From: Bacteroidota bacterium
GTDB taxonomy: Bacteria > Bacteroidota > JABWAT01
Length of the DNA stretch: 64,000 bases
Assembly: GCA_020161835.1 (NCBI GenBank)
Contig: JAIUNL010000001.1
Span: 186,001-250,000 of the forward strand
Direction: 5' to 3'
The translations under genes and the position numbers were made by a program. Under the pieces are notes generated by a model. The model saw only the letters and a program-made list of their open reading frames with translations, did not search any database and was not told where the DNA came from. Below, one piece after another: positions 34,710-42,270 of the stretch. The number at the start of each line of letters is the position of its first letter. Within the stretch, counting starts at the first letter, position 1.

Positions 34710-35852
34710 TTAGGAAATCCTTTCGTGTTTGATAAGTTCTATGCCCTGACAGTCACTGCAAAGCCCAGATTCAACCTTGTAAGGTGTCAGGCAACGGGGA
34801 CAGTATGAATTCATTTCAAAATCAGCTTCGGCGGAAGGAATTAAATCTGGAACAGAAAGCTGATGTTTTTCAAGTAAGCCCAACACTTTCAGATTTGTTT
34901 CTCTCACTGCCTCTGAAATTAAATCACTCAGACCAAAACCCGCAACCGGATTTTTCAGATCATTCTTTATTTTCAAAAGAAAACCCACATTTTTATCGGG
35001 GGATAAAAGAAGATCAGCAACAACGACCGGATGAATGCCTGAAAAGGTCATAATTGCCAATCTGTCTCCGGTTCTCATGGCATAGAATGGTGAAATAAAA
35101 AGGTGGAAAATTTCAATTGCCTTTTTAATCCGGGAAACATCAGGTTTTCTGAACACACCATACACACCGGATATATAAACCAGTGAAAAGTGAACCAGAA
35201 GAAAAGCAATCAGCCAATACAAGCCTGTTTCCGCAAACCCGGCAACAAGAATAAAAAACGGAAGAAGAATAAACAGGAAAATCCACTCAATCAGGGCTAT
35301 GCGGTTTACAATTTTAATTTGATTCTTTGAAGCCGTTAATTGGGCGGAAGCTTGTTCTTTTTGAAAAAATGAATCCAGAAAGGTCTGAAGCTGGGATTCC
35401 CGTTTTTTTTCCGGAACAGAAATCATCAGTTTGAAAAACTGACCCCAGCGTTTCGCTTCTTCTGATGTGAAGAGTTCAGTTTCAGGAAAAGAATTGATTT
35501 GTAATCTGGAGTCGGAAACCTGAACCTGCTTAAGATCTTCCCAGGGGCAGAACCAACTTTTTTCATTGGAAGGAAGAACCGGTCCGACAACCGAACCAGA
35601 AACCGGACAGAATCCTTTAGAAGAAAACGAAAAGGAAAATGACGAAACCGGATACACTCTGCCAAAAGGGGGAAGTGGATAGGTTAATATCAATCCCTTT
35701 TTCTCATTTGATAAAAAGGCTGAGGTGAACGTGACATTGAATTCTGATTTAAACCATCTGCGAAAAATAAGGGTGGAATGTGAAACAGCAAAAGAACATT
35801 CTGCCAGATAAATCAGCATCAATGCCGGAACGATCCAATCCATTCCAGCCAT
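34710..35852 (-). CDS. Membrane protein with C-terminal zinc ribbon, unknown function
   Basis: 380 residues. An N-terminal helix (VPALMLIYLAECSFAV) is followed by a long soluble region with many Ser, Phe and Pro residues. Two close helices lie at about 185-235 (ALIEWIFLFILLPFFILVAG, LYWLIAFLLVHFSLVYISG). A helical part and a terminal zinc ribbon CPRCLTPYKVESGLCSDC (two CxxC pairs, about 352-369) complete it. I do not recognise the family. Middle gene of the three-gene operon 36728-34179. The ribbon could bind a protein partner or nucleic acid, but this is conjecture. Confidence 0.65.
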   Translation of the reverse strand: MAGMDWIVPALMLIYLAECSFAVSHSTLIFRRWFKSEFNVTFTSAFLSNEKKGLILTYPLPPFGRVYPVSSFSFSFSSKGFCPVSGSVVGPVLPSNEKSWFCPWEDLKQVQVSDSRLQINSFPETELFTSEEAKRWGQFFKLMISVPEKKRESQLQTFLDSFFQKEQASAQLTASKNQIKIVNRIALIEWIFLFILLPFFILVAGFAETGLYWLIAFLLVHFSLVYISGVYGVFRKPDVSRIKKAIEIFHLFISPFYAMRTGDRLAIMTFSGIHPVVVADLLLSPDKNVGFLLKIKNDLKNPVAGFGLSDLISEAVRETNLKVLGLLEKHQLSVPDLIPSAEADFEMNSYCPRCLTPYKVESGLCSDCQGIELIKHERIS

Positions 35853-35858
35853 GAAAAA

Positions 35859-36728
35859 TTATTCCTTATCTTTTTTATTGCTGAAATATTTCCAGATTGC
35901 TGATCCGGCAGCACCAACTCCCACAACAATAAGTTTCCAGAAAGCGGCCAGAGACTTTAGAATCACATTGAAAAATCCTGACTTTGCGGCAACGGCTGCA
36001 GCCCCGCCAAGAACGAGGGCAGTAAGCCCATATTCAGCAACTTTATCACCTTCACGGAATTCAGCATATTTCTGTCCGGACTGAAATTCGTAGCGGGTCA
36101 GCATTTCTCTGAAAAGAGGTAAATCTCTCTGATAGTTATCAGGACTTGTAACCAGAGTAACTTCCATAACGCCAAAACGGCCCAGAAGTTTTACGTTGTG
36201 GTTGATGAAAACACCATTTCCGCCTTCGGTGAATCCTTTTATTGCCCACTCGAGGTTATTGGTCTGCGGATTGTAGTAAGGAGCAACGGCCCAACCCAAT
36301 ATTGTCATTTCCGGCATCCCGATTTCAGTGCGGTATTTGTTATTCTCTGTCTGATTTTCCTGCATCGCCTCCATCATTGCCGTTGAATCGAGGTCATTTT
36401 TCTCATCATCTTTTACATAACCTGAACCGTCAAATTCAAAAACGCTCCACCAACCCAATGAATCAGAAATGACCAGTCCCACTTCCTTGTCGCTGGTCAG
36501 ATTTTCGTTATAAATCAGAAATTTTCGTGCATCATCACCGTTAGCAAAATATTCACCCGAAATCAGATTTATCTCACCGAGTGAACCAACTTTTACCAGC
36601 TGCGGACCTTCAATCCATTCAATTTTTTTACTGGTATCAGGTGCTGATAAATATTGAATTGAATCTTGCTGGGCAAATAGATTAGTTAGAAAAACTATGC
36701 TGAAAAATGCTGTTAGGACTGCTTTCAT
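35859..36728 (-). CDS. DUF2167 membrane protein
   Basis: 289 residues. The signal peptide MKAVLTAFFSIVFLTNLFAQ is followed by the DUF2167 domain: IEWIEGPQLVKVGSLGEINL, DSLGWWSVFEFDGSGYVKDD and LGWAVAPYYNPQTNNLEWAI are all family features. One or two C-terminal helices (about 232-280, LTALVLGGAAAVAAKSGFF, FWKLIVVGVGAAGSAIW) end in a Lys-rich tail. Typical members have this same exported domain with C-terminal membrane segments; function unknown. It heads a three-gene operon. Confidence 0.88.
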   Translation of the reverse strand: MKAVLTAFFSIVFLTNLFAQQDSIQYLSAPDTSKKIEWIEGPQLVKVGSLGEINLISGEYFANGDDARKFLIYNENLTSDKEVGLVISDSLGWWSVFEFDGSGYVKDDEKNDLDSTAMMEAMQENQTENNKYRTEIGMPEMTILGWAVAPYYNPQTNNLEWAIKGFTEGGNGVFINHNVKLLGRFGVMEVTLVTSPDNYQRDLPLFREMLTRYEFQSGQKYAEFREGDKVAEYGLTALVLGGAAAVAAKSGFFNVILKSLAAFWKLIVVGVGAAGSAIWKYFSNKKDKE

Positions 36729-36870
36729 TAAATGACCCCGGGTTTTAACTAGGAATATTTTGCTTCAACTTACTTTTAAGGCACAAAAATGAACCTTATT
36801 TAATCCTAAGTCAAAGAAAAATCAGGTGTATAAATTAAAACCTTGTTAAATTTTCAATTTTCCATCCCTC

Positions 36871-36901
36871 TTGCCCATTCAAAATGAATCCCTTATCTTT
36901 T
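36871..36901 (+). promoter_or_regulatory. Candidate Bacteroidota-type promoter
   Basis: TTG at 36871-36873 and TATCTTTT at 36894-36901 are separated by 20 bases, close to the TTG / TAnnTTTG pattern known for the primary sigma factor in Bacteroidota. It lies just ahead of the glutamate-synthase-like gene. Confidence 0.4.
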
Positions 36902-36909
36902 AGTCCGTA

Positions 36910-38496
36910 ATGAAAAATGTGGGGGGAATGATGGATTTCAGCGTACTTCAGATCGTAACTTTTGTGCTGGTTTTATTAATGGTTGCGGGTCCACTCATCC
37001 TGATTGGATTTCTTTACTTCCGCAATAAATTTCAATCAGGTCATTCCATCCTCAGAAAACACCCGCTTTTAGGTACCATGCGGTATCTCATCGAAAAACT
37101 GGGTCCTGAATTCCGTTTTTACATTACTGACACTGATAATGAGGGAACACCCTTCAGCAGAAATCACTTTACTTCGATCATTTTTGCTGCCAAATACTGC
37201 AAAACTGTTATTGGTTTCGGGTCAAAACGGGATTTTACTGAACCCGGATTTTACCTCAGCAACGCCCTTTTCCCGAAGCAAAACTCTGAACTTAAAATTG
37301 ACAACAGTTTCACTTTCAAAACCCACAAATATGAAGTTGTGAGTGAAGGGGTTTTTACCCGGAAGCAAACCAGTTCGTGGGTGGATGTAAGACCGTGGCA
37401 ACTCACTGATGAACATGCCATCATTTTTGGTAAAGACCGCCGGCAGCCGTTTGTTTCAAAAACCTGGTTCGGTTGCTCTGCCATGAGTTACGGTTCACTG
37501 GGAGCAAATGCCCTTGAAGCGATCAACCGTGGACTTGCCCTGACCGGTTCAGGTTGGCACAATACCGGTGAAGGCGGCATTTCTCCTTTTCATTTGAAGG
37601 GCGCTGATATTATTGCACAACTTGGCTCAGGAAAATTTGGATACCGCACGAAAGATGGAAAAATGGATTGGGATCTGGTTGCAGAAAAAGCACAGCTTCC
37701 ACAGGTGAAAATGTTCGAGATCAAACTTCATCAGGGAGCCAAAATAAAAGGCGGGCATCTTGAAGGCGTTAAAGTAACCCCCGAAATTGCTGCCATCAGA
37801 AATGTTGAAGCCTGGAAAACCTTGTCATCACCCAATCGTTTCGATGAATTTAATTCAGTTGATTCGCTTCTCGATTTCGTTGCCAAATTTCAGGACGTTT
37901 CCGGGAAGCCTGTCGGAATCAAAGTTGTTGTGGGAAGTGATATTTCTCTCGAAGAACTTTGCGAAAGAATGAAGGAAAGAGGTGACGGACCCGATTTCTT
38001 CACGGTGGATGGAGGAGAAGGCGGTTCCGGAGCAACTTACAAAGAAATGGCTGATACGATGGGGCTCCCCATTTTCTCAGGACTTATTATCGCCGATGAC
38101 ACACTGAGAAAATACGGACTCCGTGACCGTGTAAAAATCATTGCTTCCGGGAAACTTCACAGTGCAGACCAGATTTGTATTGCCCTGGGCTTGGGTGCCG
38201 ATGCCATCAACATTGCCCGTGGTTTCATGATTGCGGTTGGCTGCATCATGACTGAAAAATGCCATACAGGGCAATGCCCCGTTGGGGTTGCAACCAATGA
38301 TCCCGATTACATGAAAGCTTTGGTCGTCAGTGAAAAAATGTACCGGGTTGCCAATTACGTTACCACTCTTCGTGCCGCCTGTTTTTCTCTGGCAGCCGCC
38401 TGCGGAGTTGAATCACCAACCCTGCTCCGACGTCATCATGTTGTCTACAAATATGGCGATTACCGGACGGTCAGGGCTGATAAATTGTTTGGGTAG
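36910..38496 (+). CDS. FMN-binding glutamate synthase-family protein, membrane-anchored
   Basis: 528 residues. One N-terminal helix (about 10-35, LQIVTFVLVLLMVAGPLILI) precedes the GltB-type FMN barrel. Motifs are WFGCSAMSYGSLGANALEAI, SGWHNTGEGGISPFHLKGAD, IKLHQGAKIKGGHL, DGGEGGSGATYKEMAD and the iron-sulfur segment CIMTEKCHTGQCPVG with three cysteines. The glutaminase and GXGXG domains of full GltB are absent. The physiological donor and product of this stand-alone family are uncertain. ATG codons at 36928 and 36931 are alternative starts; the first has no clear ribosome site. A word-like tract (ATAACGAATGACGGATGGCG) follows the stop at 38506-38539. Confidence 0.88.
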   Translation: MKNVGGMMDFSVLQIVTFVLVLLMVAGPLILIGFLYFRNKFQSGHSILRKHPLLGTMRYLIEKLGPEFRFYITDTDNEGTPFSRNHFTSIIFAAKYCKTVIGFGSKRDFTEPGFYLSNALFPKQNSELKIDNSFTFKTHKYEVVSEGVFTRKQTSSWVDVRPWQLTDEHAIIFGKDRRQPFVSKTWFGCSAMSYGSLGANALEAINRGLALTGSGWHNTGEGGISPFHLKGADIIAQLGSGKFGYRTKDGKMDWDLVAEKAQLPQVKMFEIKLHQGAKIKGGHLEGVKVTPEIAAIRNVEAWKTLSSPNRFDEFNSVDSLLDFVAKFQDVSGKPVGIKVVVGSDISLEELCERMKERGDGPDFFTVDGGEGGSGATYKEMADTMGLPIFSGLIIADDTLRKYGLRDRVKIIASGKLHSADQICIALGLGADAINIARGFMIAVGCIMTEKCHTGQCPVGVATNDPDYMKALVVSEKMYRVANYVTTLRAACFSLAAACGVESPTLLRRHHVVYKYGDYRTVRADKLFG

Positions 38497-38546
38497 GGAA
38501 ATTGCAAATAACGAATGACGGATGGCGAATTACGAAGTAAATTGAT

Positions 38547-39212
38547 TTAATTCGATTTTTCATAGTCTTCGATTTCTTTCAGAAATTCCATCGCCAGTGT
38601 GAGTTTTTTGCCACCGGCACCTGAAATCAGCATGTTAACCCATTTAATGTGCATGTTTTTATAGGAAATTGTCTTTATCGCCCAAATGGAAAGCGGTAAA
38701 AAAAGAAGTCCCAAAACAATCTGACTGATCAGCCACGTTGAATCACCCACTTCCCAGATATTGATCCCGAAAAAGAACCAGAATCCAAGAATAATGTACG
38801 CCAGAAAAAAGGGAAACTGCAGGATCGCAATTTTCAGATAGAGAATAAGATGGGTCTGCATTCCTGCCAAAACCTTCTGGTTTTCAGTGACCGGCTTACT
38901 GATATCAAACCTCGAAATTAATTCCAGCTGATGAATGCAACCCACAAGGGCAGCAACTGTAAATAGTAAAATGAGTCCGGCAGAGATTACCACGGCAGGT
39001 TCATTCCACCCACTACTCATCAACCCGATTAAAATCACGCTTACCAATAATCCCAGCAGCAATTCGAAGATAGATTGTCTGGTCATTTTGTTCAGTTCGG
39101 ATTCCGTTTTTTGAAAATTGATCTCTTTCGTTAATTTCTGAATTTTTTCATCCGACCTTGAAAGTCGTGCATCGAACTGGTTTAGCAGACCAGATAATTC
39201 ATTTTCTTCCAT
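38547..39212 (-). CDS. Membrane protein next to ECF sigma factor; candidate anti-sigma
   Basis: 221 residues from ATG 39212, one base after the sigma stop. AGGTGAT, at the end of the sigma gene, is the ribosome site. An N-terminal cytoplasmic coiled coil (1-45, DARLSRSDEKIQKLTKEIN) is followed by four probable membrane helices (about 48-68, 73-93, 120-145, 150-175), then a short Lys-rich end. There is no zinc-finger or FecR-like motif. Coupling to the sigma gene and a cytoplasmic coiled coil suggest a sigma-sequestering role, but this is inference from position. Confidence 0.65.
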   Translation of the reverse strand: MEENELSGLLNQFDARLSRSDEKIQKLTKEINFQKTESELNKMTRQSIFELLLGLLVSVILIGLMSSGWNEPAVVISAGLILLFTVAALVGCIHQLELISRFDISKPVTENQKVLAGMQTHLILYLKIAILQFPFFLAYIILGFWFFFGINIWEVGDSTWLISQIVLGLLFLPLSIWAIKTISYKNMHIKWVNMLISGAGGKKLTLAMEFLKEIEDYEKSN

Positions 39213-39213
39213 T

Positions 39214-39720
39214 TTAATCACCTTTGTAAGTTGAAAATCTTTGTTTGAGTTTTTCTTTAATTCTTGAAATTTTTGTTGACACATTGGTGGTGGTCAACCC
39301 CATGATTTCAGCAATTTCCTGGTTGCTTTTTTTATCCAGATAAAGCAGAAGCAATGCCATGTCAATTTCTATGAGTTCCGAAATAAACCGGTCGAGCAGG
39401 TTGAGTTTGACGTCGTTCTCTTCCTTTTCATTCTGGGTATTATCGGTCGGTTCTTCATTTATAGGTAAAAACCGGTTTCCCCTGGCCTGTTGTTTTCTGA
39501 AAAAAGAAATGGCCACATTCAAACCAATTCTGTACATCCAGGTCGAAAATTTTAAGTCAGGGTTATACCTGCCGAATGAATTCCAGAGCTGAAGTCTGAT
39601 TTCCTGGGCTAGATCTTCTTTATCTTCAGCCTCTTTTGCGTACATATTTACGATTTTAAAAAGAATACCCCGGTTGGATTCTATTAAAACTTCAAATACT
39701 TTTTGGGTCGATTCATTCAT
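39214..39720 (-). CDS. RNA polymerase ECF sigma factor
   Basis: 168 residues. Region 2 is DKEDLAQEIRLQLWNSFGRY followed by FSTWMYRIGLNVAISFFRKQ. Region 4 is about 105-160, IDMALLLLYLDKKSNQEIAE then IMGLTTTNVSTKISRIKEKL. It starts 8 bases after the barrel-protein gene stop and is followed by a membrane-protein gene with one base between. The compact size and the absence of a zinc anti-sigma partner distinguish it from the sigma factor at 21390-22061. Confidence 0.93.
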   Translation of the reverse strand: MNESTQKVFEVLIESNRGILFKIVNMYAKEAEDKEDLAQEIRLQLWNSFGRYNPDLKFSTWMYRIGLNVAISFFRKQQARGNRFLPINEEPTDNTQNEKEENDVKLNLLDRFISELIEIDMALLLLYLDKKSNQEIAEIMGLTTTNVSTKISRIKEKLKQRFSTYKGD

Positions 39721-39728
39721 AAAATCAA

Positions 39729-40493
39729 TCAGTTTTTATTGAAGATTAAGCCGACGCCGGCCATGACCGAAAAACTTTTTCCCGGGGTTAAATTTTTGCT
39801 TTTAAATACATCCGAAAAAAAGTACGTTCCGCTGAGAAACCAGGAAAACCCTATCAAATCGTTCTGATTCATTAAACTTGTTGAAACTTTCAAAAGTCCT
39901 GCAACCTGAACCGGATTGATGTTTTTAAAATCATCTTTAAATGAAACCGTATAGCCCTCTTTATTTTTAACTGATGATTCCCAGTAAGCATAAATCTGAT
40001 ATCCGATCAGTCCGCCCAATTCAAGCGAGAAGCTCCTTCCTGCTTGTTCAGGAATAAACCGGTAACCCAGCGTAACCGGAATATCAGCAAAAACCTGCTG
40101 AAAATGACTGTAAGTGTAGGTTTTTCCAGATGCGAAGGGTTCAAAAACGGTTTTTCCGTCTGAGGTTAGAAGGATTTTATTCAAACCAAAAGTTTTCACA
40201 CTGATTCCGGCTCCCGGTTTGATGAAAAATCCGGTTGGTTGGGATGAAAATTGAATCGGAATTTCAACGAAGGTATTGAAATTTCCGCTGAAAACTCCTA
40301 ACCCTGAAAATGGTTTGTTCTGTGAAAGTGTTGTATTAGATAAAAAACTGGAACCCAATCCCAGTTCATAGGAAATATTTTGAATTCTCAGTCCTGACTT
40401 ATTACCCGGATTTCCGGTTGAACCGAATTGGGCATAGACAGTGAACGTTCCTGAAATCAGGAGAAGGGTTAAGAAAGCAGACAGACTTTTCAT
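39729..40493 (-). CDS. Outer-membrane beta-barrel protein (porin-family-like)
   Basis: 254 residues. A signal peptide (MKSLSAFLTLLLISGTFTVYAQ) is followed by a Gly-rich start and amphipathic strands throughout: NISYELGLGSSFLSNTTLSQ, GNFNTFVEIPIQFSSQPTGF, IPVTLGYRFIPEQAGRSFSL and ISFSWFLSGTYFF-like segments. It ends SVMAGVGLIFNKN, typical of PorT/OmpW-like barrels of about 8-10 strands. Function unknown. First gene of a barrel, sigma, membrane-protein operon, so it may be a target or input of that regulator. Confidence 0.75.
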   Translation of the reverse strand: MKSLSAFLTLLLISGTFTVYAQFGSTGNPGNKSGLRIQNISYELGLGSSFLSNTTLSQNKPFSGLGVFSGNFNTFVEIPIQFSSQPTGFFIKPGAGISVKTFGLNKILLTSDGKTVFEPFASGKTYTYSHFQQVFADIPVTLGYRFIPEQAGRSFSLELGGLIGYQIYAYWESSVKNKEGYTVSFKDDFKNINPVQVAGLLKVSTSLMNQNDLIGFSWFLSGTYFFSDVFKSKNLTPGKSFSVMAGVGLIFNKN

Positions 40494-40749
40494 TTTAATC
40501 CTGTGGTTATTGAGTGAACCTGTTACTCAATGATTCGCACAACCACGATAAATATCACAACAACTATTTTACTTTTTCTTAGTTAAATGAGGAAAGTTTA
40601 CCTAAAAATCCCAGGTTAAATCATTTTTTGGTCATCGTCATGTCATCCTCTTTCAATTATCTCTCTTTTTCCAGATATTTGTTGCGCATCCCGAAATCTT
40701 AAACACAAAATCAATACCAAAGAACAACACTAACATTTGGTGTAAAATA

Positions 40750-42177
40750 ATGATACGCAAACTTAAAATCGGTCTGACCTTTTTTCTCCTTATCTTCAAT
40801 CTCCCAGGTTTTGCCCAGCCAGATTATTCAAGGATTTATAAAAATGCGGTAGAGTTTCGTCCGTTTCTAACCGGATCTGCTCAGGAGCCTTTCAACAAAA
40901 GAATAAGTTTATTGGGGACATTGAATCCTTTTCTTATTCCAGAGTATATCAAATTTCTGAATTCATCCGGTTTTTCTGAAGCAAATAGGTACTCTGCGTT
41001 TAATTATCTTTTCAGTGTGGAGATTTTACAGTTTAATGAGGAAATTGATTGGGAGATCAAACTTCTAAAAGCTGACACTCTTCATTCCGGAAATTACAAA
41101 CGGAGAATTGAATGGTTGCTTCAGGATCTGAAACTGGAGCCGGAATTGAGAAAAAGTGAACCCAAAAACTATCCCGAGCCAAGCCAAGATGACTATTTTC
41201 TGGTCTATCTGTTTTTGAAAGGGGAGACCGGAATACTAAAATCCACATCAGTTGATTACCAAATTCTTGTTGATTCGCTTTCCGGGAAACTGATCAAACA
41301 GGCAGATTCACTTTATTCAGAAGTTAAGGCAGGAAAAATTGTTCAGGAATCTGAAATAATTACAACGTGGAAAAAAACCAGATATTGGATGAAAAAATCA
41401 GCATCACCAGATTCTGGGAATTCAAATTCACTTTACCAGCTTATTTCAATCTCAAGACCTGAGAAAGTAACTTATTTTACTCCAACCATTTCTGATTTTG
41501 TTCCACCAAAGATTCAATTCAGCCATTCCCTTTCATTGGGTGGTGGTTCTTTCAGAGATTTCAATTCAAACAAAGTCTCTGGACTAAACCAGGGACTTTT
41601 CCCTTATCCGGGATTTCACTCAGATGTTACCTTACCCAAATGGTCAGTTTATGGGGAGTATTCCCTTAGGTGGACTGATTCTGAATTTCCTTTTGCTGAA
41701 CTTAGTTTCGGGTATTGGTACACCTATATAAAAAATGAATTACCCGGATCAAAAACACGGATTGTTTTTATACAATATCCCCAAACACAGAATTACAGGG
41801 ATGATTACACTTTTACTTACACGGTTAAAGCTTCTTCATATAGATACAAAAATCAAGGGTATTATCTTTTCACCCCTGTGCTGAAAAAATGGTCGTTTTC
41901 ACTTGAAGTTGGTCTTCTGTTTGGTACCACAGAATCAGCCTTTTCTGCAGAAATACCCTATAATTTAATCATCGACCGATACAATGATTTAACCGGAGCT
42001 CTCGCTTTCAGAAGACTAAACAAAGACTATGACAATAAGATAGCAGGAAAATCAAAAAAGAACTTTAAAGAATATTCTGTGCGTTTAAAATATATAATCC
42101 CCTGGTTTTCAGAAATTGGAATGACACTCAGCAAAGAACAGGTTATTTTTTCAGGCGGATTACGGCTTTCCTTTTAG
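40750..42177 (+). CDS. Exported protein of unknown function with barrel-like C-terminal half
   Basis: 475 residues. The signal peptide MIRKLKIGLTFFLLIFNLPGFAQ is clear. The N-terminal half (about 24-220) is helical with many charged residues (YRIYK, RIEWLLQDLKLEPELRK). The second half (about 240-475) has aromatic-rich strands: FSHSLSLGGGSFRDFNS, YSLRWTDSEFPFAELSFGYW, KWSFSLEVGLLFGTTESAF. It ends LRLSF with a terminal Phe, as in outer-membrane barrels. I do not recognise the family. The 256 bases upstream hold no clear signal. A strong terminator follows. Confidence 0.7.
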   Translation: MIRKLKIGLTFFLLIFNLPGFAQPDYSRIYKNAVEFRPFLTGSAQEPFNKRISLLGTLNPFLIPEYIKFLNSSGFSEANRYSAFNYLFSVEILQFNEEIDWEIKLLKADTLHSGNYKRRIEWLLQDLKLEPELRKSEPKNYPEPSQDDYFLVYLFLKGETGILKSTSVDYQILVDSLSGKLIKQADSLYSEVKAGKIVQESEIITTWKKTRYWMKKSASPDSGNSNSLYQLISISRPEKVTYFTPTISDFVPPKIQFSHSLSLGGGSFRDFNSNKVSGLNQGLFPYPGFHSDVTLPKWSVYGEYSLRWTDSEFPFAELSFGYWYTYIKNELPGSKTRIVFIQYPQTQNYRDDYTFTYTVKASSYRYKNQGYYLFTPVLKKWSFSLEVGLLFGTTESAFSAEIPYNLIIDRYNDLTGALAFRRLNKDYDNKIAGKSKKNFKEYSVRLKYIIPWFSEIGMTLSKEQVIFSGGLRLSF

Positions 42178-42229
42178 GAGAAATTGATTCTTTATTCTTA
42201 CCGTTGTTGAGTCATCCAAATAATTATTT

Positions 42230-42269
42230 AAAACAGAAAAGTCCGCCAATTTGCGGACTTTTCTGTTTT
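42230..42269 (+). terminator. Rho-independent terminator shared by convergent genes
   Basis: The stem AAAACAGAAAAGTCCGC pairs with GCGGACTTTTCTGTTTT around a 6-base loop (42247-42252), followed by more T. The A-run on one side and T-run on the other let it work on both strands, ending the unknown exported-protein gene (stop 42177) and the TonB receptor gene (stop 42271). Confidence 0.92.
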
Positions 42270-42270
42270 T

